Shown here: positions 1-7,627 of the stretch, piece after piece
Numbering within the stretch: the stretch's first letter is position 1
Layout: each line of letters starts with the position of its first letter
Source: Betaproteobacteria bacterium
Lineage (GTDB): Bacteria; Pseudomonadota; Gammaproteobacteria; Burkholderiales; Eutrophovitaceae
Direction: 5' to 3'
Length of the DNA: 64,000 nucleotides
Assembly: GCA_020346185.1 (NCBI GenBank)
Contig: CP070775.1
Coordinates: 2,549,277-2,613,276 of the forward strand
Position numbers and translations under genes: made by a program
Notes under the pieces: model-generated
Databases searched by the model: none
Told to the model about the DNA's origin: nothing
Seen by the model: the letters and a program-made list of their open reading frames with translations, nothing else

Positions 1-277
1 CAGCTGCAGCACGCCGGCGAACCTCTCTGGCGATTTCCATTACGCCCTCGTGTTCGCCAACATGGCAGGACAACGGCGGAAACGCCAACTCTTCCATCCA
101 ACGTCGCTCTTGCGCAAAGTGGGCTTCAGTGTGCGCAATGAATTCGTCAAGAATAGGCAACAACTCATCGTCCAGAGCATCGTACATCCGATTCAAAAGG
201 TCGACAAACTCCCTGTGTGTGTCATCGATGACCCCCTCGTCCAGAACCAGCGTGTCGTTCCACTCTATCAATGGCAT
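1..277 (-). CDS. Bacteriohemerythrin, partial (C-terminus off left edge)
   Basis: The minus strand from 277 to the window edge is open for 92 codons and reads as a hemerythrin domain, a four-helix bundle that binds O2 (or NO) at a non-haem di-iron centre. The expected ligands appear at the right spacing: His21 in THREF, His53 and Glu57 in HFAQE, His72 and His76 in CHVGEH; the last His and Asp would lie beyond the edge. The ATG at 277 is preceded by GAGGAAA about 8 nt upstream, which decides the start; no in-frame ATG lies just upstream. It follows the ferredoxin oxidoreductase beta subunit by about 106 bp on the same strand, so co-transcription is plausible. A role in buffering or sensing O2 for that oxygen-sensitive enzyme is inference. 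Confidence 0.85.
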   Translation of the reverse strand, partial: MPLIEWNDTLVLDEGVIDDTHREFVDLLNRMYDALDDELLPILDEFIAHTEAHFAQERRWMEELAFPPLSCHVGEHEGVMEIAREVRRRAAA

Positions 278-383
278 GCAGATTTCCTCGCAGGCGACGT
301 CCCGGCATCGATCCAGAACGCGTTCTGATGCCCTATTAATACCATGCCTGGAGTGGCCAGCGCTGCAGCATCGCCGAAAACGC

Positions 384-1439
384 CTAGCGATAAGCCGCGT
401 TGAACTTTTCCAGCGCAGCCAAACCCGGGCAGAGTTCCTTTTCGGTCAGCTTGTTCAAGGGTGTCGGAAGCGTGTTGAGGTTGGCATGCAAATCATCCGG
501 CTCGGGATCGACGTGTAACACGCCGGTCACAATCTCTCCTGCGGCCTTGGACTTTTGCAGGTGATGCATAGCTGCAATTCGATCATGCACGTCATACTCG
601 TCGGCCAGCTTGCGCAGGGCCAGAACCGAGCCATCGTGCTGAGTCACCTCCTCCACTTCTCCCGGCTGATAATCAACGGTAATCGCTTCCCGGGGAAGCA
701 TAACATCGAGCCGGTTGACCGCTTCGTTGTGTTCGCGCACGTAATCAAAACCCTTGGTCGATCCCGGATGATTGTTGAACGCGATACACGGCGAGATGCA
801 ATCAATAAAGGCGGCGCCACGATGCACGATCGCACCCTTGATCAGCGGCACCAATTGCGCTTTGTCGCCAGCGAAGCCCCGCGCGACGTAGGTAGCACCC
901 AGTTCCATGGCGAGCATCACCATGTCGACCGCCGCGTCACGATTAGTCGCGCCTTTCTTGCTCTTCGACCCACGGTCAGCAGTAGCCGAGAACTGCCCCT
1001 TGGTCAGTCCGTAAACGCCGTTGTTCTCGACGAGGTAGACCATGTTCACGCCGCGGCGCAAGCTATGTGCAAACTGGCCAAGGCCAATCGAGGCAGAATC
1101 GCCGTCGCCGGAAATGCCAAGATAAATCAGGTCGCGGTTTGCCAGATTGGCGCCGGTCAGTACCGACGGCATGCGCCCGTGCACACTGTTGAAACCGTGC
1201 GAGTTGCCGAGGAAATAGGTGGGCGTTTTTGACGAACAACCGATACCCGAAAGCTTGGCAATCCGATGTGGCGGCAGATTGAGTTCGAAACAGGCTTGAA
1301 TGATTGCGGAACTGATAGAATCGTGTCCGCATCCGGCGCACAGCGTGGAGACTGCGCCTTCATAATCACGGTGCGTGAAACCGAACCTGTTGGTTCTAAG
1401 GTTCGGGTGACGCAGCCGCGGTTTCGAGATATAAGTCAT
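384..1439 (-). CDS. korB: 2-oxoacid:ferredoxin oxidoreductase, beta (TPP-binding) subunit
   Basis: This 351-residue protein is the thiamine-diphosphate subunit of a 2-oxoacid:ferredoxin oxidoreductase, which oxidatively decarboxylates a 2-oxoacid such as 2-oxoglutarate to the acyl-CoA while reducing ferredoxin. CAGCGH (34-39) and GCSS (67-70) carry Fe-S cysteines typical of the subunit. GDGDSASIG (from 111) followed by NNGVYGLTKGQ (139-149) is the TPP/Mg motif. The length fits the family. The gene follows the alpha subunit by 13 bp on the same strand, forming the third gene of an operon. The N-terminal 20 residues are a little longer than in minimal archaeal versions. The substrate (2-oxoglutarate versus pyruvate or branched chain) cannot be fixed from motifs; the symbol reflects the usual naming for this layout. 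Confidence 0.88.
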   Translation of the reverse strand: MTYISKPRLRHPNLRTNRFGFTHRDYEGAVSTLCAGCGHDSISSAIIQACFELNLPPHRIAKLSGIGCSSKTPTYFLGNSHGFNSVHGRMPSVLTGANLANRDLIYLGISGDGDSASIGLGQFAHSLRRGVNMVYLVENNGVYGLTKGQFSATADRGSKSKKGATNRDAAVDMVMLAMELGATYVARGFAGDKAQLVPLIKGAIVHRGAAFIDCISPCIAFNNHPGSTKGFDYVREHNEAVNRLDVMLPREAITVDYQPGEVEEVTQHDGSVLALRKLADEYDVHDRIAAMHHLQKSKAAGEIVTGVLHVDPEPDDLHANLNTLPTPLNKLTEKELCPGLAALEKFNAAYR

Positions 1440-1452
1440 AGCTTAGCATCCT

Positions 1453-3288
1453 TCATGGCGCGACTTTTTTCTTCGGCTTGGGCTTCAATGCCGCTACGTC
1501 GCTGGAAATTTCCTGCATGATGTAACGGGCGGTGATCGGCGTTCCGTCGTAATGCAATACCGAGATCAGCTTGGCCGGATTGAGCGCACACTCGTTAAGG
1601 AGCAGAAAGCGTAACTGAGCATCTCGATTCTGCTCGATCACAAACACCCGGTCATGCTCGCTGATGAAGTCCACAACTTCATCAGCGAATGGGAATGCCC
1701 GAATGCGCATTGCATTCAGGTCCAGACCTTCTTCTTCCAGAGCATCGAGCGCTTCGTTCATCGCCGGACTCGTTGATCCGTAACAAACGACACCAAGAGA
1801 AGTACTGCGATGCGCTTTGCGCATGACCGGCTTGGGCAACATCAGGCGGCAGGTATCGAACTTTCGCAGCAAGCGCTGCATGTTATCGCTGTAATCGGGA
1901 CCTGCTTCGCTATAGCGCGCGTATCGATCCTTACTCGTTCCGCGCGTAAAGAAGGACCCGCGCGTGGGATGCGTGCCCGGATAAGTCCGGTAAGTAATTC
2001 CGTCTCCGTCGACATCAAGATAACGCCCGAAGTCCGCACCTGCCTCGAGTTCGTCGTGACTGATCACTTTCCCGCGTTCATACGTGCGCGAATCATCCCA
2101 CACCAACGGCTCACATAATCGGTCGTTCATTCCGATATCCAGGTCCGAGAGTACGAATACAGGCGTTTGCAGGCGTTCGGCATAATCGAATGCGCTCGCA
2201 GCGAATTCGAAACACTCGTGCGGATCTTCCGGAAACAGCATGACGTGCTTGGTATCACCATGCGAGGCGTAAGCACAGGCGAGCAGATCGGACTGTTGTG
2301 TACGCGTCGGCATGCCAGTAGACGGGCCGCCACGCTGCACATCAAAAATCACCGCCGGGATCTCGGCAAAATAAGCCAGCCCTATAAATTCCTGCATCAG
2401 CGAAATTCCGGGCCCAGACGTACAAGTAAATGCGCGCGCACCATTCCAGCTGGCCCCGATCACCATGCCGATTGATGCAAGTTCGTCCTCAGCCTGAATC
2501 ACCGCAAAACGATTCTTGCCGGTTTCGCGGTCACTTCGGTAATTGCGGCAATAGCGTTGAAACGCTTCCGCCAGACTCGACGACGGCGTGATCGGATACC
2601 ACGCCGCAACCGTCGCCCCGCCATACACGCATCCCAGCGCCGCGGCGGAGTTGCCGTCGATAAAGATACGCTTGCCAATCCGGTCGGAACGGCAAACCTC
2701 CAGCACAATCGGGCATTCGAAATTCTCTGCCGCATAGGAGTGTCCCATGTGCAGGGCCTGAATATTCGGAGCAATGAGCGAATCCTTGCTTGAAAACTGC
2801 TCCCTGATGAGCTTCTCCATCTCGGCAATGTCGATCGCCAGTAATGCACCAAGCGCACCGACATACACCATGTTGCGAAACAGTTGCCGCTGCCGCGGAT
2901 CAGAGTACTCGCGGTTGCACAGCTCGGTAAGCGGGACACCGATGACATTGACGTCTTCGCGGAATTTCGTTGGCGGCAAAACCTTGGTGGAGTCATAGAC
3001 CAAATAGCCGCCTGGTTCGATGCCGAGCAGATCTCTGTCCCAGGTCTGCGGGTTCATCGCCACCATCAGATCTACACCACCGCGGGCACCGAGGTAACCT
3101 GCGTCCGATACGCGCACCTCGTACCAGGTAGGCAAACCTTGGATGTTCGACGGAAAAATATTGCGCGGGCTAACGGGCACACCCATGCGCAGAATCGATT
3201 TGGCAAATAACCTGTTGGCCGACGCCGAGCCGGAGCCGTTTACGTTGGCGAACTTGATTACGAAATCGTTTACTTTCGGCTGCGACAT
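1453..3288 (-). CDS. korA: 2-oxoacid:ferredoxin oxidoreductase, fused gamma-alpha subunit
   Basis: This is a 611-residue fusion of the gamma domain (about residues 8-190) and the pyrimidine-binding alpha domain (from about 215, with YPITPSSSLAE at 231-241 and a TSGPG motif further on). With the beta subunit it forms the catalytic core that converts a 2-oxoacid plus CoA to acyl-CoA, CO2 and reduced ferredoxin in the cytoplasm. I placed the start at the ATG at 3288 (MSQPKVNDF), where homology to the gamma domain begins. The frame is open further upstream, but that extension lies inside the preceding gene and is arginine-rich shadow. The start overlaps the end of the upstream gene by 19 bp, implying translational coupling. 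The C-terminus ends in a basic KPKPKKK tail. Confidence 0.88.
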   Translation of the reverse strand: MSQPKVNDFVIKFANVNGSGSASANRLFAKSILRMGVPVSPRNIFPSNIQGLPTWYEVRVSDAGYLGARGGVDLMVAMNPQTWDRDLLGIEPGGYLVYDSTKVLPPTKFREDVNVIGVPLTELCNREYSDPRQRQLFRNMVYVGALGALLAIDIAEMEKLIREQFSSKDSLIAPNIQALHMGHSYAAENFECPIVLEVCRSDRIGKRIFIDGNSAAALGCVYGGATVAAWYPITPSSSLAEAFQRYCRNYRSDRETGKNRFAVIQAEDELASIGMVIGASWNGARAFTCTSGPGISLMQEFIGLAYFAEIPAVIFDVQRGGPSTGMPTRTQQSDLLACAYASHGDTKHVMLFPEDPHECFEFAASAFDYAERLQTPVFVLSDLDIGMNDRLCEPLVWDDSRTYERGKVISHDELEAGADFGRYLDVDGDGITYRTYPGTHPTRGSFFTRGTSKDRYARYSEAGPDYSDNMQRLLRKFDTCRLMLPKPVMRKAHRSTSLGVVCYGSTSPAMNEALDALEEEGLDLNAMRIRAFPFADEVVDFISEHDRVFVIEQNRDAQLRFLLLNECALNPAKLISVLHYDGTPITARYIMQEISSDVAALKPKPKKKVAP

Positions 3289-5078
3289 CCTGGCCCCGCC
3301 TGAGTCATATTGAGCAAGAACTTGCGCATATCCCAAGCGCCCGTCGGGCAACGCTCGGCACAAAGCCCGCAGTGCAAGCAGACGTCTTCGTCCTTGACCA
3401 TGACACGTCCGGTCTTGAGCGCCCCGGCGACGTACAGATCCTGAGACAGATTTTGCGCCGGCGCACTGAGCTTCTCGCGCACCTCTTGCTCCTCTCCGTC
3501 CTCGGTGAAGCTGATGCAGTCCATCGGACAAATATCAACGCAGGCATCACATTCGATACACAGCGGCGAGGAGAACACCGTCTGCACGTCACAGTTCAGG
3601 CAGCGTTGCGCCTCATCAAAAGCAAGTTCCTGGTCGAAGCCGAGCTCGACTTCGACGTTGATGTCCTTGAGCGCAATCTTCTGTTCTCTGAGCGGCACTC
3701 TGTGGCGCAGTTCATTGGAAACGTCATTGTCGTAGGTCCACTCATGGATACCCATTTTCTGGCTGATCAGATTCACCATCGGCCCCGGACGGTTACGGGT
3801 ATCCTCGCCGTTGCAAAGTCGGTCGATCGAAATGGCCGCCCCGTGTCCATGCGCAACGGCCCAGATGATGTTCTTCGGCCCGAACGCCGAATCACCGCCG
3901 AACAGCACGCCGGGCAGCGAACTCTGAAAAGTCGTCTCGTCAACCACCGGCATCTCCCGTTCGTTGAACTCGATGCCGCAATCTCGCTCGATCCACGAGA
4001 AAGCGTTCTCCTGCCCGACTGCGATCAGGACGTCGTCGCACTCAAAATGCTCATCGGGTTCCCCGGTCGGAACGAGCGAACGCCGGCCCTGCGCATCGTA
4101 GACCGCCTCGACCTTTTCAAAAATGACTCCGCTAAGCTTGCCGGAATCGTGGACGAACTCCTTAGGAACCAGGTAGTTCAAAATGGGAATGCCCTCATGC
4201 ATGGCATCCTCCTTCTCCCACGGGCTCGCCTTCATTTCGTCGAATCCGCTGCGAACGATGACCTTGACGTCGGTTCCGCCAAGACGGCGCGACGTACGAC
4301 AGCAGTCCATCGCGGTATTCCCGCCACCGAGCACAATCACGCGTTTGCCGATCTTGCTGACGTGACCGAAAGATACCGATGACAACCAGTCGATTCCGAT
4401 GTGAATGTTCTTGCCGGCCTCCTTGCGCCCGGGAACATCAAGATCGCGCCCGCGTGGCGCTCCGGTGCCGACAAAGATCGCGTCGTAACCTTCCTCGAGC
4501 AGCTTCTTCATGCTATTGACCCTGACCCCACCGCGAAACGCGACGCCCCGGTCGATGACGTATCCGACTTCTTCGTCAATGACCTGTTCGGGAAGCCTAA
4601 AGCGCGGAATCTGGCTGCGAATCATGCCACCGGCACGGGGATCCTGATCAAATACGGTCACCTCGTAGCCGAGCGGCGCAAGATCACGCGCCACGGTTAG
4701 CGAGGCCGGACCAGCCCCGACACAGGCGATGCGCTTGCCGTTCTTCTGCGACATTGCCGCGGGCAAACGTTTGCTGATATCACCCTTGCTGTCTGCCGCG
4801 ACGCGTTTAAGACGACAGATCGCGACCGGCTCGGCCTTTTCCAGATTACGCTCCTCGACACGCCCCCTGCGGCAGGCGGGCTCGCAAGGGCGGTCACAGG
4901 TGCGCCCGAGGACCCCCGGAAAAACGTTCGACGTCCAGTTGATCATGTAGGCGTCGTCAAAGCGCCCTGCGGCAATCAGACGAATGTATTCAGGAACCGG
5001 AGTATGGGCCGGACACGCCCACTGACAATCGACGACTTTGTGAAAATAGTCGGGAAAGGCAATGTCTGTGGGCTTCAA
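3270..5078 (-). CDS. GltD-like FAD/NAD(P) oxidoreductase with two [4Fe-4S] clusters (third subunit)
   Basis: This 602-residue protein resembles the small subunit of glutamate synthase with a bacterial ferredoxin tail. The N-terminal Fe-S domain has cysteines at 18, 22, 61, 65 and 69. CVGAGPAS (119-126) is the FAD Rossmann motif and VLGGGNTAMD (249-258) the NAD(P) motif. Two 4Fe-4S motifs lie at the C-terminus, CIECDACVDICP (507-518) and CLHCGLCAERCP (567-578). It is the first gene of the operon and overlaps korA. A similar third subunit in the Thauera aromatica 2-oxoglutarate:ferredoxin oxidoreductase links the ferredoxin enzyme to NADP(H), so electron exchange between ferredoxin and NAD(P)H is the likely role here. 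It is not a stand-alone glutamate synthase: no large subunit is nearby. Confidence 0.85.
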   Translation of the reverse strand: MKPTDIAFPDYFHKVVDCQWACPAHTPVPEYIRLIAAGRFDDAYMINWTSNVFPGVLGRTCDRPCEPACRRGRVEERNLEKAEPVAICRLKRVAADSKGDISKRLPAAMSQKNGKRIACVGAGPASLTVARDLAPLGYEVTVFDQDPRAGGMIRSQIPRFRLPEQVIDEEVGYVIDRGVAFRGGVRVNSMKKLLEEGYDAIFVGTGAPRGRDLDVPGRKEAGKNIHIGIDWLSSVSFGHVSKIGKRVIVLGGGNTAMDCCRTSRRLGGTDVKVIVRSGFDEMKASPWEKEDAMHEGIPILNYLVPKEFVHDSGKLSGVIFEKVEAVYDAQGRRSLVPTGEPDEHFECDDVLIAVGQENAFSWIERDCGIEFNEREMPVVDETTFQSSLPGVLFGGDSAFGPKNIIWAVAHGHGAAISIDRLCNGEDTRNRPGPMVNLISQKMGIHEWTYDNDVSNELRHRVPLREQKIALKDINVEVELGFDQELAFDEAQRCLNCDVQTVFSSPLCIECDACVDICPMDCISFTEDGEEQEVREKLSAPAQNLSQDLYVAGALKTGRVMVKDEDVCLHCGLCAERCPTGAWDMRKFLLNMTQAGPGCRSRK

Positions 5079-5372
5079 TTAACGCACCTCCACGAAGGCC
5101 GTCGCCACTGTCTTTGTGCTGTCACCTTGCAAGGGTTGCTGAGAAGGTCGGCGCGATCCGCCTGCAGAGCATAAGTTTACTGCTTTGTTAGCGTTGAGTG
5201 AACGCCAAATAGACAAATTGACCACAATAAGTACTTGGGTATATGCAGATTTGCCGGATGTTACGCTCTTGTCACGGACGTGAAGAAAGTGCCGCTTCCG
5301 CTTAGCGTAACACCGAGCAGCATCGACGAAGCCGCTCCCTGACCGACGAGAATGTTGACTCTGCCGCCCCAG
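5079..5372 (-). promoter_or_regulatory. Intergenic leader presumed to hold the korCAB promoter
   Basis: This 294-bp gap separates the end of the DUF1015 gene from the first gene of the oxidoreductase operon, both on the minus strand. It is AT-richer than its surroundings between about 5170 and 5250, which suits a promoter. I could not pick a convincing -35/-10 pair, Fnr box or terminator hairpin by eye. Confidence 0.35.
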
Positions 5373-6614
5373 TCAGTCGAGCTGCAGGGAGACCAGCCCG
5401 TCGGCCAGCTTTGGCTCGAACCACGTCGACTTTGGCGGCATCACCTCGTTAGCGTCAGCCACAGCCATGAGATCACCCATGCTCGTCGCGTGCATGGAAA
5501 ACGCGCAGGCCATTTCGCCACTGTCGACCCGGCGTTCGAGCTCGCTCAGACCGCGGATACCACCGATAAACTCGATTCGCTTGTCGCGTCGCGGATCGCT
5601 GATAGCGAGGATCGGCGTCAATAAATTGTCCGCCAGCAGGCTGACGTCCAGTCGTGCGATCGGATCGTTTTCGCGAACGTACTCTGGCCGTATCGCAAGC
5701 CTGTACCAGGCGCCCTGAAGATAAAGCCCGAAGTTCCGCGACGTAGCGGGGGCAACCGGAGAAGAACTGGGCTGCATCTCGAATCTCTCTACGATGCGCG
5801 TCCGAAATTCTTCACTGCTCATACCGTTCAGATCGCGCACTGCGCGGTTGTAGGGCAGGATGTGCATCTCATGCTCAGGCAATGCAACAACCAGAAAATA
5901 GTTGTAGTCCTCTTTACCCGTATTTGCCGCATTGGCACTGCGCCGTGCTGCGGCAACCCGTGAAGCCGCTGCCGAACGATGATGTCCATCGGCGATATAG
6001 AGCGCCGGCATCGCGTCAAACAGCGTCACCAGCCGCTCGATCGTGCCAGCTTCGCGAATCGCCCAGACGCTGTGACGAACACCGTCATCGGCCACCACGT
6101 CGCTGTCGGGGTCACCTGCCTCGACCGCGGCCAGTATTAGGTTAACCCGCGCAGTTCCCGGGTAAGCAAGCAACACCGGCCCGGTCTGCGCGTTGAGCGC
6201 TTCGATTTGTCGCACTCGGTCGTCTTCTTTGTCAGGTCGAGTCAATTCGTGCTTACGTATGCGATTAGCGTCATATTCAGCGACCGACGCCGCTGCAACG
6301 ATACCGGTCTGCACGATATCGCCAACCGCCAGCCGATAGACGTACAGGCACGGTTGATCGTCGCGGACCAGCACGCCCTGGCCAATCATGTTCGCAAGGT
6401 TCTCAGCCGCCCTGGCATACACCGCTGGCGAATACGGATCAGTGCCCGGCGCGAGATCGATTTCCGGCTTAGAGATATGCAGAAAGCTCCAGGGTTTCCC
6501 TGTGGCACGTTGCCGAGCTTCTTCCGACGAGAGTACGTCGTAAGGAGGTGCAACCACATCGGCCGCTCGGCCCGCGGCGGGGCGCAGGCCAGCAAAGGGG
6601 CGTATCAGGCTCAC
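5373..6614 (-). CDS. DUF1015 family protein
   Basis: This 413-residue soluble protein belongs to the DUF1015 family, recognised by KHELTRPDKEDDR, ADGHHRSAAASR and the C-terminal MPPKSTWFEPKL, all well conserved here. The length is typical. No reaction is firmly established for the bacterial family. The DGHHR stretch resembles the phosphate-handling motif of ParB/sulfiredoxin-like proteins, so a kinase-like or nucleotide-handling activity is possible, but that is inference. Translation appears to begin at a GTG (6614) with only a weak upstream GGGCAA; homology begins immediately at SLIRPFAGLRP. It lies upstream of the ferredoxin oxidoreductase operon on the same strand, 294 bp away, so it may be separately transcribed. 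Confidence 0.85.
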   Translation of the reverse strand: MSLIRPFAGLRPAAGRAADVVAPPYDVLSSEEARQRATGKPWSFLHISKPEIDLAPGTDPYSPAVYARAAENLANMIGQGVLVRDDQPCLYVYRLAVGDIVQTGIVAAASVAEYDANRIRKHELTRPDKEDDRVRQIEALNAQTGPVLLAYPGTARVNLILAAVEAGDPDSDVVADDGVRHSVWAIREAGTIERLVTLFDAMPALYIADGHHRSAAASRVAAARRSANAANTGKEDYNYFLVVALPEHEMHILPYNRAVRDLNGMSSEEFRTRIVERFEMQPSSSPVAPATSRNFGLYLQGAWYRLAIRPEYVRENDPIARLDVSLLADNLLTPILAISDPRRDKRIEFIGGIRGLSELERRVDSGEMACAFSMHATSMGDLMAVADANEVMPPKSTWFEPKLADGLVSLQLD

Positions 6615-6805
6615 GAATTGCCCAACTGTATTGACGATCGGCCAATTCTAACGGCAAAAGCGAAACGCCTCCCAGGCGTGGCGCCCCATTCGGCTCACCC
6701 GATTCGGCGCTCGCCAAACGACTGCAGACTGCTAGTACGCCTTGTCGACCAGCGCGCCGCAACGAGCGACCATGCGCCAAGCCTCGCAAGCGCTAGAATC
6801 ACGTC

Positions 6806-7615
6806 ATGCGCTTTTCACCAGCCTCGATCACTCTGACACTCCTTGTGGCCGCGTGCGCGACCGGTGGCAATGCCCCATCAACCACACCGACTTCTACGGG
6901 TGAGAGCCCGGCTGGTGATACCGGGTCACGAAAGTCGGATATGGCGCTCACGACTCATCAAGACATTCGGGTGCAGCGAAGCGGGGATACGATCATTTAC
7001 CGTGGCAGGCTGACCGAACAAGGACTGGACGCCTTGCGCAACACCGCTGACAGCCCAAGGGTCACAACGCTGCTGATCGAGTCTTCTGGCGGTGAGATCG
7101 TTGTTGGCATGGACTTCGGCAACTGGGTTGTAGAACACGAACTCAACGTCATAGTCGACCGGGCTTGCTTGTCATCCTGTGCGAACTACGTATTCACCGC
7201 CGGACGCCGAAAGGAAATACGATCTGGAGCAGTGGTCGCCTGGCATGGCAGCGCGAAACAGCCCGGGTTGCTCGAGCAACTAAACGAGCTTGTCGAGGCC
7301 GATATCGCGTCCCGCGGGTTACCACCTCAGGAACGACAACGTGAAGTCAGACGCGCACGCCGAGCCAATGTCAAGTACCTGACGGGTGCGATACGCAAAC
7401 AGGACCAATTCTTCTACCGCGTCGGGGTCGACGAATATGTGACCCGCATTGGCAACGACAGATATGGTGTACGCGGATTCTTCTACCTATCAGTCGAAGA
7501 TATGGCCGAGTTCGGCATTCAGGAGGTGACGGCGGACAAAGACTATGCGGATATGGAACCGAAAGCACTTGCACAGCGCATCGGGTTTCCCGTCACGCTG
7601 ATTAGGCTCGAGTAG
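6806..7615 (+). CDS. Lipoprotein with ClpP/SppA-like fold (COG3904-type)
   Basis: This 269-residue protein starts with a lipoprotein signal ending in the lipobox LVAAC (Cys17), so it should be membrane-anchored and periplasmic. A Thr/Ser/Gly-rich linker follows to about residue 45. The rest looks like a ClpP/crotonase-fold domain: the strand LLIESSGGEIVVGMDFG, then ACLSSCANYVFTAGRRKEI, where the nucleophilic serine of SppA/ClpP-type peptidases would sit, and WHGSA further on. Similar proteins are annotated as predicted periplasmic proteins or proteases without demonstrated activity. The ATG at 6806 lies 191 bp from the divergent DUF1015 gene. The 3' end faces the GGDEF/EAL gene with a 12-bp gap and no obvious hairpin. 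Confidence 0.75.
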   Translation: MRFSPASITLTLLVAACATGGNAPSTTPTSTGESPAGDTGSRKSDMALTTHQDIRVQRSGDTIIYRGRLTEQGLDALRNTADSPRVTTLLIESSGGEIVVGMDFGNWVVEHELNVIVDRACLSSCANYVFTAGRRKEIRSGAVVAWHGSAKQPGLLEQLNELVEADIASRGLPPQERQREVRRARRANVKYLTGAIRKQDQFFYRVGVDEYVTRIGNDRYGVRGFFYLSVEDMAEFGIQEVTADKDYADMEPKALAQRIGFPVTLIRLE

Positions 7616-7627
7616 AAGCAAATTACC

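Noticed and set aside
3372..4382. 336-codon plus-strand frame inside the GltD-like gene
   Set aside because: It is antisense to a gene with clear FAD, NAD and Fe-S motifs and shows no motif of its own.
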